Source: Burkholderia stagnalis
GTDB taxonomy: Bacteria > Pseudomonadota > Gammaproteobacteria > Burkholderiales > Burkholderiaceae
DNA: 64,000 nucleotides
Direction: 5' to 3'
Assembly: GCF_902830275.1 (NCBI RefSeq)
Contig: NZ_CADESW010000020.1
Span: 88,868 to 152,867 of the forward strand
The notes beneath the pieces are model-generated. The model did no database searches. It worked only from the letters and a program-made list of their open reading frames with translations, and was not told the origin of the DNA. This document shows positions 52,291 through 60,920 of this stretch, one piece after another. Made by a program: the position numbers and the translations under genes. How positions within the stretch are numbered: position 1 is the stretch's first letter; each line of letters opens with the position of its first letter.

Positions 52291-55209
52291 GTGAAGCGCG
52301 CGACTCCGATCGAAGTCGGGCAGGAACTGCTCGACACGCTGGCGGCCGACCTGCGCACCGCGGTGCGCGGCGAGGTGCGCTTCGATGCCGGCTCGAAGGC
52401 GCTCTATGCGTCCGACGCGTCGAACTACCGGCAGGTGCCGCTCGGCGTCGTCGTGCCGGCCGACGCGGAGGATCTCGTCGCGGCGCTCGGCGTGTGCCGG
52501 CGCTTCGACGTGCCGTTCCTCACGCGCGGCGGCGGCACGTCGCAGAACGGGCAGTGCGTGAACGTCGCGGTGGTTGCCGACACGAGCAAGTATTTCAATC
52601 GCGTCGTGTCGGTCGATCCGGACGCGAAGACGGCCGTGGTCGAGCCGGGCGTCGTCTGCGACGTGCTGCGCGACGCGGCCGAAGCGCACGGCCTCACGTT
52701 CGCGCCGGACCCGGCCACGCACAGCCGCTGCACGCTCGGCGGGATGATCGCGAACAACTCGTGCGGCGCGCATTCGGTGATGGCCGGCAAGACGGTCGAG
52801 AACGTCGAGGCGCTCGAAATTCTCACGTACGACGGCGCGCGCTTCTGGGTCGGCCCGACGCCGGAGCCCGAGCTCGACGCGATCATCGCGGCGGGCGGCC
52901 GGCGCGGCGAGATCTATCGCCGGCTGCGCGATTTGCGCGATCGCTATGCGGATCGCATCCGCAACGAGTTTCCGCAGATCAAGCGGCGCGTGTCGGGCTT
53001 CAACCTCGACCAGCTGCTGCCGGAGAACGGCTTCAACGTCGCGCGTGCGCTGGTCGGCACCGAAGGCACCTGCGCGGTCACGCTGCAGGCGAAGGTGCGG
53101 CTCGTGCACAGCCCGTCGTGCCGCGTGCTGCTCGTGCTCGGCTTTACCGACATCTTCACCGCGGCGGACGCGGTGCCGCACTACAACCGCTTCGCGCCGA
53201 TCGCGATCGAGGGCCTCGACCGCGCGATCATCCGCGGGTTGCAGGCGCGCGGGCTGAAGGCCGACGAGATCGCGCTGCTGCCGCCGGGCGATGCATGGGT
53301 CGTGCTGGAGTTCGGCGCGGATACCGTCGACGCGGCGCTCGCGCAGGCGCGCGAAGCGGAAGCGTATTTCAACGGCGGCGGCGCGGGGCCGGACGTCAGC
53401 GGCTTCGTCGTCGCGGAGAAGGCGAAGCAGCAGAAGATCTGGTCGATCCGCGAAACCGGCGCGTCGGCTGTCGCGCTGTCGGTCGACCCGTCGAAGCCCG
53501 ACCCGATCGCCGGCTGGGAGGACGCGGCCGTCGATCCGCTGCGGCTCGGCGATTACCTGCGCGCGTTCCAGGCGCTCGTCGACCGCTACGGCTACGAAAC
53601 CTGCCTGTACGGCCATTTCGGCGACGGCTGCGTGCATGCGCGAATCACGTTCGACCTGCGCAGCGTGGAAGGCGTGCAGGTGTGGCGCGGCTTCCTGCGC
53701 GAAGCGGCGCAGCTCGTGGTCGACTTCGGCGGCTCGCTGTCCGGCGAGCATGGCGACGGCCAGGCGAAGGCCGAGTTCCTGCCGATCATGTACGGCCCGG
53801 AACTGATGCAGGCGATGGCCGAGTTCAAGGCGATCTGGGATCCGGCGAACCGGCTGAACCCCGGCAAGGTGATCAACGCGTATCGCGCCGACGAGAACCT
53901 GCGGCTCGGGCCCGCGTACAAGCCCGTGACGCTGCAGACGAAGCTGACGTTCGCCAGCCCCGAGGGCGACGGGATGCAGCGTGCGATCGAGCGCTGCATC
54001 GGCATGGGCAAGTGCCGCTCGCTCGACGGCGGCACGATGTGCCCGAGCTATCGCGCGACGCGCGAGGAGAAGTTCTCGACGCGCGGCCGCGCGCATCTGT
54101 TCTGGGAGATGCTGCAGGGCGACGTGATCAAGGACGGCTGGAACAGCCTGGAGGTGAAGGAAGCGCTCGACGCGTGCCTCGGCTGCAAGGGCTGCAAATC
54201 CGATTGCCCGACGCATACCGACATGGCGTCGTACAAGGCGGAATTCCTGTCGCACTACTACGAAACCCATCGCCGGCCGCGGCAGGCGATGTTCATGGGG
54301 AGGATCGGACAATGGGCGCCGCTGGCGAGCCGTTTTCCTCGGCTTATGAATTTTATGACCTCGACCCCGCCCTTGGCGCGTATCGGCAAGTGGATCGCCG
54401 GCATCGCGCCGCAGCGGGCGCTGCCGGCATTCGCGCCGCGCCCGTTCCGCGCGATCGCGAAGCGGCAGGGGATCGGGCAGCGCACGGACGCGACGCCGGC
54501 CCGCAACAAGGTCATTCTGTGGGTTGACACCTTCAACGAGCACTTCTCGCCGGACATCGCCGCGGCGGCGGCCGACGTGCTGACGCGGCTCGGCTTCGAC
54601 GTCACGCTGCCGAGAAAGCGCCTGTGCTGCGGCCGGCCGCTGTACGACTACGGGCTGCTCGACGAGGCGCGTGCGCTGCTGCGCACCGCGGTCGACGAGC
54701 TCGCCGACGAGATCGGCGCGGGCGTGCCGGTCGTCGGGCTCGAGCCCGGCTGCCTGTCGGTGTTCAAGGACGAGCTGCTGAAGCAGTTGCCCGACGAGCC
54801 GCTGGCGAAACGCCTCGCCGCGCAGACGTTCCTGTTCTCCGATTTCGTCGCGCAGGCGGAGTTCGCGTGGCCGCAGCTCGACGCGGACGTGATCGTCCAC
54901 GGGCACTGCCACCAGAAATCGCTGTTCGGGATGAAGGGCGAGACGGCGCTGCTCGACAAGCTCGGCGTGCGCTGGACGTTGCTCGACACCGGCTGCTGCG
55001 GGATGTCCGGATCGTTCGGCTTCAACGACGCGCATTACGACCTGTCGATGAAGATCGGCGAAGGCAAGCTGCTGCCGCTCGTGCGGCAGGCGAGCGACGA
55101 TGCGATCGTCGTGACCAACGGCTTCAGCTGCCGCGAGCAGATCGAGCAGGGCGCGGGGCGCACGCCGCTGCATATCGCGCAGCTTGCGCAGCGGGCGCTC
55201 GGGGTGTGA
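52291..55209 (+). CDS. ydiJ: FAD/Fe-S oxidoreductase, YdiJ-type D-2-hydroxyglutarate dehydrogenase
   Basis: A 972-residue fusion with a GTG start two bases after hglS. Domains in order are an FAD_binding_4 domain (FLTRGGGTSQNGQCVNVAVV, GGMIANNSCGAHSV), an FAD-linked oxidase C domain (YGHFGDGCVHARITFDLRS, GEHGDGQAKAEF), a 4Fe-4S segment (CIGMGKCRSL...MCPSY and CLGCKGCKSDCPT), and a CCG domain pair (GHCHQKSL, GCCGMSGSFG). The order is that of E. coli YdiJ. It probably oxidises the D-2-hydroxyglutarate made by HglS to 2-oxoglutarate. Confidence 0.93.
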   Translation: MKRATPIEVGQELLDTLAADLRTAVRGEVRFDAGSKALYASDASNYRQVPLGVVVPADAEDLVAALGVCRRFDVPFLTRGGGTSQNGQCVNVAVVADTSKYFNRVVSVDPDAKTAVVEPGVVCDVLRDAAEAHGLTFAPDPATHSRCTLGGMIANNSCGAHSVMAGKTVENVEALEILTYDGARFWVGPTPEPELDAIIAAGGRRGEIYRRLRDLRDRYADRIRNEFPQIKRRVSGFNLDQLLPENGFNVARALVGTEGTCAVTLQAKVRLVHSPSCRVLLVLGFTDIFTAADAVPHYNRFAPIAIEGLDRAIIRGLQARGLKADEIALLPPGDAWVVLEFGADTVDAALAQAREAEAYFNGGGAGPDVSGFVVAEKAKQQKIWSIRETGASAVALSVDPSKPDPIAGWEDAAVDPLRLGDYLRAFQALVDRYGYETCLYGHFGDGCVHARITFDLRSVEGVQVWRGFLREAAQLVVDFGGSLSGEHGDGQAKAEFLPIMYGPELMQAMAEFKAIWDPANRLNPGKVINAYRADENLRLGPAYKPVTLQTKLTFASPEGDGMQRAIERCIGMGKCRSLDGGTMCPSYRATREEKFSTRGRAHLFWEMLQGDVIKDGWNSLEVKEALDACLGCKGCKSDCPTHTDMASYKAEFLSHYYETHRRPRQAMFMGRIGQWAPLASRFPRLMNFMTSTPPLARIGKWIAGIAPQRALPAFAPRPFRAIAKRQGIGQRTDATPARNKVILWVDTFNEHFSPDIAAAAADVLTRLGFDVTLPRKRLCCGRPLYDYGLLDEARALLRTAVDELADEIGAGVPVVGLEPGCLSVFKDELLKQLPDEPLAKRLAAQTFLFSDFVAQAEFAWPQLDADVIVHGHCHQKSLFGMKGETALLDKLGVRWTLLDTGCCGMSGSFGFNDAHYDLSMKIGEGKLLPLVRQASDDAIVVTNGFSCREQIEQGAGRTPLHIAQLAQRALGV

Positions 55210-55213
55210 CGGA

Positions 55214-55245
55214 GGGCGTCGACGCCGCGCAAAGCGTCGACGCCC
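55214..55245. terminator. Bidirectional terminator hairpin
   Basis: A perfect 12-bp stem, GGGCGTCGACGC / GCGTCGACGCCC, with an eight-base loop lies between the convergent ydiJ and J-domain genes. Confidence 0.7.
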
Positions 55246-55250
55246 GCTCG

Positions 55251-56378
55251 TCAGAACGGCATCTCGTCGACCGGGAAGGCCGACTGCTGACGTTTCAGCT
55301 CCTTCAGCCAACGCTTCAGGCTCCCGAGGTCGTCGAACAGCGGCATCTCTTCCTTCAGACCGCGAATGTCCTGCTCGCGCCTGATGATTTCACGCGCGAG
55401 ATTGAGCAACACCGTATCGGGAGAGACTTCGACGTACGGAGAAAGGCCGTAGGCGAACCTGAGGTGGGACTCCACATGCCGGATCTCCTGGTCGAGTTCG
55501 GCGACTTGTTCCTTGAGTATCTTGTTGTAGTGCTTCAAGCGATCTTCGCTGATTTGGTTGATCGCGTGCTGGTCGATGTGCTCGAGTTCGAGCTGCAATT
55601 CCAGCAGTTTCAGCAGATCGTTCCTGTCGTAGGCCTGGTTCACGCGTTGCATCAGCGAAGTCTTGCGCTCGCGCTCCAGCGGGTCGGGCTCCCGATCGGG
55701 ATGCAGCGCGCTCGCGAGCTTGCGATAGACGTCACGGATCGACTGGCTCAGTTCGACCTGTTCGGCTTGCTGTTGCGACTCCTTCGCAAGCTGCTTCGCC
55801 GATTTTTGCCGTTCGGCCCGCCGCGCTTCCCGCGCCCGCTTGTTGGCCTCGTCCCGGGCCCGCTCTTGTTCCAGCTTCGCCCGAACGTGTTGCAGGACTT
55901 CGTCATGCGCGCTCATGTCGAGGTCGTCGTCGAGTTCGATGCCGAGCATCGCTTCCAGCTCGGCTTTCATCGTCGCGAATTCGGCGGCCATTTCGACGTC
56001 GTAGTCGGTGCCGCCATGCCGGTTGTAGATGGCCTTCAACCGCGCATCGGCGTTTGCGTCGAGCAAGTCGCCGGCGAGGTTGGCAATCAGCGTCGAGATC
56101 GTGCGTTGCTCGGCCTTGGTCAAGCCTTTCCGCTCGCTTGCCTCGTCGAGCCGGAAAGTCATCGTGGTGCGCAGCTCCGTCCACGCGCGTTCGAGCGGCA
56201 ACAGCTCGTCGACATATCGCTTCTGGAACGCGGGCATGACGTGCTCCCATGCCGACAGGCGCTTGCGGCGCTTCTCGATTTGCTTGATCAGCGCGTTGAA
56301 TGCCTTCTGCCCCTTGGACAGGACGGTCTTGCCGGAGTCCGACGCGATGCTGACGGACCGGCTGTTTGTGCGGGGCAT
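55251..56378 (-). CDS. J-domain coiled-coil protein
   Basis: A 375-residue protein starting at ATG 56378. The middle has a J-like domain with the HPD tripeptide: SIRDVYRKLASALHPDREPDPLERERKTSLMQRVNQAYDRNDLLKLLELQLE. It is preceded by a highly charged, probably coiled-coil region (ERARDEANKRAREARRAERQ) and followed by another helical stretch. J-domains stimulate DnaK ATPase; what this protein delivers is unknown. No zinc-finger or DnaJ C-terminal domain is present, so it is not the housekeeping DnaJ. Confidence 0.82.
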   Translation of the reverse strand: MPRTNSRSVSIASDSGKTVLSKGQKAFNALIKQIEKRRKRLSAWEHVMPAFQKRYVDELLPLERAWTELRTTMTFRLDEASERKGLTKAEQRTISTLIANLAGDLLDANADARLKAIYNRHGGTDYDVEMAAEFATMKAELEAMLGIELDDDLDMSAHDEVLQHVRAKLEQERARDEANKRAREARRAERQKSAKQLAKESQQQAEQVELSQSIRDVYRKLASALHPDREPDPLERERKTSLMQRVNQAYDRNDLLKLLELQLELEHIDQHAINQISEDRLKHYNKILKEQVAELDQEIRHVESHLRFAYGLSPYVEVSPDTVLLNLAREIIRREQDIRGLKEEMPLFDDLGSLKRWLKELKRQQSAFPVDEMPF

Positions 56379-56631
56379 GACGGTTCCTCTTGGTGGCTGC
56401 GGCGCATGAAACAAACGGCCATTCTAGCGCCTGAACAGCCGACGCCTGCCGCCTGCCGGATCGCGCGTTCGCCGCGACTTGATGACTATTGCTCACAACA
56501 TAGTTCCGATATTTCGTTTGCTGCGCGGGTATTGGCTACCCACAATCGGCTCACCACTTTCGCGGTGAAAGGCGCCCGGAGACGGCGCCGCGCTGCGCAT
56601 CCGCTTCCCCCCAGAACGAAGGAATGCCCCG

Positions 56632-57783
56632 ATGAAGTTCCGAATTCGCTCCCTGTCCGGCGTGGCGCTTGCCGCGGCGATTCTCGCGCTCCCCACGGGC
56701 GCGGCCCTTGCGCAGGAAACGGTCGTCAAGGTCGGCGTGGCCGGCCCGCTGACCGGCGGCGGCGCCGCATACGGCAAGGACATCGAGAACGGCGTGCGCA
56801 TGGCCGTCGACGAAGCGAACGCGACGCGCCCGACGATCGGCGGCAAGCCGGTGAAATTCGTCGTTGCGTCGCAGGACGATCAGAGCGACCCGCGCGCCGG
56901 CGTGCAGGCCGCGCAGCAGCTGGCCGATGCGCAGGTGGCGGTGGTGATCGGCCACTTCAACTCGGGCACGACGCTGCCGGCTTCGAAGATCTACGCGAAG
57001 GCCGGCATTCCGATGATCACGCCGTCGGCGACCAATCCGGAGATCACGCGCGCGGGCCTCGGCACCGTGTATCGCGTGATCGCGACCGACACGCAGAACG
57101 CCGGCAACGCGGGCACGTATGCGGCGACGGTGACGAAGGCGAAGCGGATCGCGATCATCGACGATCGCACCGCGTTCGGCCAGGGCGAAGCCGACGAGTT
57201 CGAGAAGGCCGTGAAGGCGAACGGCGGGACGATCGTCGCGCGCGAGTTCACCAACGACAAGGCCGTGGATTTCAGCGCGCAGCTCACGAAGGTCAAGAGC
57301 GTGAACGCGGACCTCGTGTTCTTCGGCGGCCTCGACGCGCAGGCGGCGATGCTCGTGAAGCGGATGCGCCAGCTCGGCATCAAGGCGCAGTTCCTCGCGG
57401 GCGGCGGCGTGATGAACGCGAACTTCATCCGGCTTGCCGGCGGCGCGGCGGAAGGCGCGTCGGTGTGGGAGTACGGGCAGCCGCTGTCGCGCCTCGAGAA
57501 GGGCAAGCTGTTCGAGACGAAGTTCAAGCAGAAGTACGGCGTCGACATGCTCGCGTATGCGCCGTTCGCGTACGACGCGACGTGGGTTGCGATCAAGGCG
57601 ATGCAGAAGTCCAATTCGGCGAGGCCCGCGGATTTCAACGGCGCGCTGAAGGGGACGACCTACGACGGCATTACCGGCACGATCGCGTTCACGGAGACGG
57701 GCGACCTGAAGAGCCCGAGCTCGACGCTGTATGAAGTGAAGAACGCCGCGTGGCAGCCGGTTACGACGAAGTCGTCGAATTGA
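56632..57783 (+). CDS. Branched-chain amino acid ABC transporter substrate-binding protein
   Basis: A 383-residue periplasmic binding protein (LivJ/LivK type). It has a signal peptide (IRSLSGVALAAAILALPTGAALA) and the family opening VVKVGVAGPLTGGGAAYGKDIENGVRMAVDEAN, followed by ASQDDQSDPRAGVQAAQQL and VIGHFNSGTTLPAS. No permease or ATPase gene is nearby, so it must serve a transporter encoded elsewhere. It precedes a DAO flavoenzyme on the same strand. Confidence 0.92.
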   Translation: MKFRIRSLSGVALAAAILALPTGAALAQETVVKVGVAGPLTGGGAAYGKDIENGVRMAVDEANATRPTIGGKPVKFVVASQDDQSDPRAGVQAAQQLADAQVAVVIGHFNSGTTLPASKIYAKAGIPMITPSATNPEITRAGLGTVYRVIATDTQNAGNAGTYAATVTKAKRIAIIDDRTAFGQGEADEFEKAVKANGGTIVAREFTNDKAVDFSAQLTKVKSVNADLVFFGGLDAQAAMLVKRMRQLGIKAQFLAGGGVMNANFIRLAGGAAEGASVWEYGQPLSRLEKGKLFETKFKQKYGVDMLAYAPFAYDATWVAIKAMQKSNSARPADFNGALKGTTYDGITGTIAFTETGDLKSPSSTLYEVKNAAWQPVTTKSSN

Positions 57784-57981
57784 ACTGAACGCGTGTGCGC
57801 GGAGACTTTCGCGGTGAGGCCGGACGTGCTGAAATACCGTGAGCGATCGGGTGCGATCGCGGTGCACGCCGGGCAGGCCGCGATGGTTTTCCGCCGGCGC
57901 TGTGCCGCGCGCGATGCGGCATGAACAACCTTCGGGCGTGGCCGGTTTGGCCGCGCCCTTTACGCGTAACTGGAGTCAGTC

Positions 57982-59154
57982 GTGAGTTCTCAAGTCGTCA
58001 TCGTCGGCGGTGGTGTGATCGGCAGCTCGATCGCCTATTTCCTGCGCGCCACCGATCCGACGGTTTCCGTGACCGTCATCGAACGCGATCCCACCTATGC
58101 GAAATCGTCGTCGGCGCTGTCGGCCGCGTCGATCCGCCAGCAGTTCTCGACGCCGCTGTCGATCGAGATGTCGCTGTTCGGTATTGAGTTTCTGCGCACG
58201 ATCGGGGAGCGGCTCGAAGTCGACGGCAATCGGCCGTCGATCGATCTGCATGAAGGCGGGTATCTGTTTCTTGCGACGCCGGCCGGCGATGCAACGTTGC
58301 GTGAGAATCACGCGCTGCAGACGAGGCTGGGGGCGGATATCCGGTTGATGGACGCGGGTGCGCTGCGGGCGAAGTTTCCTTGGTTGAATGTCGATGATCT
58401 CGTGTCGGGCGCGTATGGCGTGAGCGGCGAGGGGTGGTTCGACGGGTATGGGCTCGTGCAGGCGCTGCGCAAGAAGGCGCAGGCGCTGGGGGTGCGGTAT
58501 GTGGCGTCGGATGTGACGGATGTCGTGCGTGATGGGCGGAAGGTTACGCATGTTGTCACGAGCGATGGTGAGCGCTATGCGTGCGATTCGATGGTCAATG
58601 CGGCGGGGGCTTGGGCACGGACGCTGTCGGCGATGATGGGGATTGATATTCCCGTTTATGCGCGGCGTCGCAGTATTTTCAATGTTTCGTCGCCGGCGAA
58701 GCTTGCGGATTGCCCGTTGTTGATCGATCCGACAGGGGTTTATTTTCGGCCGGAAGGGCGGACGTATATCTGTGGGACTTCGCCGAGTCCGGATAGGGAT
58801 CCTGATGACTTGCCGCTCGATGAGGTCGATCATGATCTGTTCGATGAAGTGATCTGGCCGACGCTCGCGCATCGCGTGCCGGAGTTCGAAGCGCTAAGGG
58901 TGGAGAACTGCTGGTCAGGGTACTACGAGTACAACGTGTTCGATCACAACGCGATCATCGGGTATCACCCGGAACTCGATAACGTCGTGTTCGCGAATGG
59001 GTATAGCGGGCATGGGCTGCAGCAAGGGCCGGCGACAGGGCGGGGGGTGAGTGAGCTGATTCTTGGTGGGCGGTATGGAACGCTTGATTTGTCGTCGCTT
59101 GGCTGGGAACGGGTGTTGGAGAACCGGCCTATTGTCGAAAAGAACGTCGTGTAG
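57982..59154 (+). CDS. DAO-family FAD-dependent oxidoreductase
   Basis: A 390-residue amino acid/amine oxidase-like flavoprotein with a GTG start at 57982 behind TGGAG. The FAD site is VVIVGGGVIGSSIAYFLRATDPTVSVTVIERD, then SSALSAASIRQQFS; the C-terminus has FANGYSGHGLQQGPATGRGVSELI. It may oxidise an amino acid imported by the binding protein upstream. From about 58170 on, codons shift to more T-ending (GAT, TAT, GTT), unlike the first third. It ends at a strong terminator. Confidence 0.88.
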   Translation: MSSQVVIVGGGVIGSSIAYFLRATDPTVSVTVIERDPTYAKSSSALSAASIRQQFSTPLSIEMSLFGIEFLRTIGERLEVDGNRPSIDLHEGGYLFLATPAGDATLRENHALQTRLGADIRLMDAGALRAKFPWLNVDDLVSGAYGVSGEGWFDGYGLVQALRKKAQALGVRYVASDVTDVVRDGRKVTHVVTSDGERYACDSMVNAAGAWARTLSAMMGIDIPVYARRRSIFNVSSPAKLADCPLLIDPTGVYFRPEGRTYICGTSPSPDRDPDDLPLDEVDHDLFDEVIWPTLAHRVPEFEALRVENCWSGYYEYNVFDHNAIIGYHPELDNVVFANGYSGHGLQQGPATGRGVSELILGGRYGTLDLSSLGWERVLENRPIVEKNVV

Positions 59155-59212
59155 TGCGAGCGGCGTGGCCGTCCTGTGTGGTGGACGGCACTCTCCTTGT
59201 GTCTCACTGATT

Positions 59213-59238
59213 GGCCCGACTGTGTCGGGCCTTTTTTT
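59213..59238 (+). terminator. Intrinsic terminator
   Basis: A perfect 8-bp stem, GGCCCGAC / GTCGGGCC, with loop TGT is followed by seven T. It lies 59 bases after the flavoenzyme stop. Confidence 0.92.
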
Positions 59239-59420
59239 GTTTGCGGAGGGGTGATGCCGAATGGGGTAGGTGTCGTCTGCATTCGGCCACAACCCGCCGT
59301 TCACATGTATCGCCGATCGGACGTTCAGGCGTCGGCAGTGTCCCGTAACCGGCCGTCCGATTGTCAACGACGAGCGCTCCTTCACGGCCTTTTGCCGACA
59401 TTGAGGAGGGCCGGGTTCTA

Positions 59421-59447
59421 CGTCAGCAATGCGGCAGGTTGCTGACG
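59421..59447. repeat. Hairpin at island left edge
   Basis: A perfect 9-bp inverted repeat, CGTCAGCAA / TTGCTGACG, with a nine-base loop overlaps the left copy of the island-flanking repeat. Confidence 0.55.
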
Positions 59448-59475
59448 GTGGCGGCATCGAGCAGCCGGACGGCCG
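59437..59475 (+). repeat. Left imperfect inverted repeat of the defence island
   Basis: Contains TTGCTGACGGTGGCGGCATC followed by GAGCAGCCGGACGGCCG. The minus strand at 63643-63682 carries a close copy, TTGCTGACAGTGGCGGCATC then GAACCGCCGAACGGCAG, so the two face each other across the CBASS genes. Confidence 0.6.
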
Positions 59476-59481
59476 TCCGCG

Positions 59482-60483
59482 CTATCCGTGCAGGAATGGA
59501 GTAAACGGATCAGTGGGTGCGTTCAGGAAATTCTGCATCAGCATAGGCAGCGCGTCGCGCGCGCATGCGGAGCCAAGACCGCGGAGCCGGTCGATCATCG
59601 ATGTCTTGTCGAGGGAAAATTTGCCGTTGGCAACCTTCGGCTGATATCGGAAAACGCGCGGCGAAACCTCCGAATGGTTAGAGAGCAGGTACGCGGTGCC
59701 CATGGATCCGCGTGATTGGCCTTGCATGAAAAGCGCGGTTGACTTGAAAAGGAGATCCTTGTATCCCGAGTTCAGGGGGATGTCGATCAGCTCTTCGGTA
59801 CATCCGAGGCTTAGGACAAAAAGCTCGTCGTCGCGCCAGTTGAGGACTGTGCGCGCTTCAACGGCGGCGACGCCGGTTGGATTGTTTGCCCAGATTCCTC
59901 CGTCAATGATCGGCGAGCCACTCGGTAACGCGTGTGCGCGGAAGTAGGTGGGGGCGGCTGCAGTTGCCAGCGCGACGTCCACCATCGTTTCTTTCCAGTC
60001 GACACGTAATCGTTCATGGTGCCGGGTTTTGAATACGTAAAGATCTTCCTTGTCTGCGTGATAGGCGGGGATGACCAGTCGTAGACGGCTGTCGCCCAGG
60101 ACTCGCTGTCCGATCACGCTCTCGAGGGCGCCGCGCAGTTTTGCGGGGTCGTACTTGGGCCAGAACACTTGCTGCATGTTTCGTGCTGCGCCAGTGGATC
60201 GCATGGCGAACCTGCTCAGCCAGCTTCCAGCTTTCTCTTCGCGGAGCTGTTCGAAGATCGATGGCCCATGATCGACGTAGAAATTCACAATTTCTCGCGC
60301 GGTCATCCCCAGCCCCAGTCCAATCGCGATAATTCCGCCCGTTGACGTGCCGGCAACCAGGTCGAAGTGATCGGCGATACGGCGATTGGTAGCCTCTTCG
60401 ACAGTCGCAAGAAACTCTGCGGCGAGGACGCCCTTGATACCACCACCGTCGATAGAGAGGATGCGTTTTTTCGAGTTCGTCAT
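59482..60483 (-). CDS. capV: CBASS patatin-like phospholipase effector CapV
   Basis: A 333-residue patatin. It has the oxyanion loop SIDGGGIKG, the nucleophile elbow GTSTG with Ser47, and the DGG of the Ser-Asp dyad in IIDGGIWANNP (Asp194). In CBASS, a cyclic nucleotide made by the CD-NTase activates CapV to degrade the inner membrane, killing the infected cell. Its ATG overlaps the E2-like gene stop by four bases. It is the last gene of the three-gene minus-strand operon. Confidence 0.92.
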   Translation of the reverse strand: MTNSKKRILSIDGGGIKGVLAAEFLATVEEATNRRIADHFDLVAGTSTGGIIAIGLGLGMTAREIVNFYVDHGPSIFEQLREEKAGSWLSRFAMRSTGAARNMQQVFWPKYDPAKLRGALESVIGQRVLGDSRLRLVIPAYHADKEDLYVFKTRHHERLRVDWKETMVDVALATAAAPTYFRAHALPSGSPIIDGGIWANNPTGVAAVEARTVLNWRDDELFVLSLGCTEELIDIPLNSGYKDLLFKSTALFMQGQSRGSMGTAYLLSNHSEVSPRVFRYQPKVANGKFSLDKTSMIDRLRGLGSACARDALPMLMQNFLNAPTDPFTPFLHG

Positions 60484-60920
60484 AGGTCGCCAGGGTGCTT
60501 TCCGCCCCCTTTCCAGTCATTGGTCAGAAGCCAGTCTTCGAAGTACATGAGCCAAAGTGCAGTCCACGGGACGATCGTGTCCGTCAACGAATGAACGGCG
60601 GACCACTCGCCCGAGCCAGGAAGGTAAAGGCATAACGAAAGAGGGGAGTTTGCGTAATAGACGTGCGGGAGCCGTCGCCCCGGGGCGAGGCTCTGGATAT
60701 CCGGACTGAGCACGACGACGCGAGGAACATCCCCCTTTCTGTAGACAAGCCGAATATGGTAGCGACGTGAAATCGGTGACGGGCGAATGTAGAACTCCCA
60801 GGTCAGTGTCCCGTTACGGACCTGTCCTTTCCCACCGTCGAGACCGGCAGCGCGCAAGCGGAACCACTGCTGCGCGGGGGTAAGTCTCGTGGTAGGTGCG
60901 CGTCTCAAGTCAATCTCCAA
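60480..60920 (-). CDS. CBASS stand-alone E2-like protein
   Basis: A 146-residue protein in the position where short type II CBASS encodes a single E2-like domain. The fold signature is seen in LTWEFYIRPSPISRRYHIRLVY, then LPHVYYANSPLSLCLYLPGSGEW, with Cys97 (the only cysteine) at the catalytic position. No E1 or JAB partner is encoded. In studied relatives the E2 is thought to prime the CD-NTase by forming a conjugate with its C-terminus. It overlaps the genes on both sides by 11 and four bases. Confidence 0.82.
   Translation of the reverse strand: MEIDLRRAPTTRLTPAQQWFRLRAAGLDGGKGQVRNGTLTWEFYIRPSPISRRYHIRLVYRKGDVPRVVVLSPDIQSLAPGRRLPHVYYANSPLSLCLYLPGSGEWSAVHSLTDTIVPWTALWLMYFEDWLLTNDWKGGGKHPGDL

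Noticed and set aside
52165..55311. A very long open frame opposite hglS/ydiJ
   Set aside because: It is antisense to a clear multi-domain enzyme and rich in Arg/Ala/His with no motif; long antisense frames are expected at this GC.
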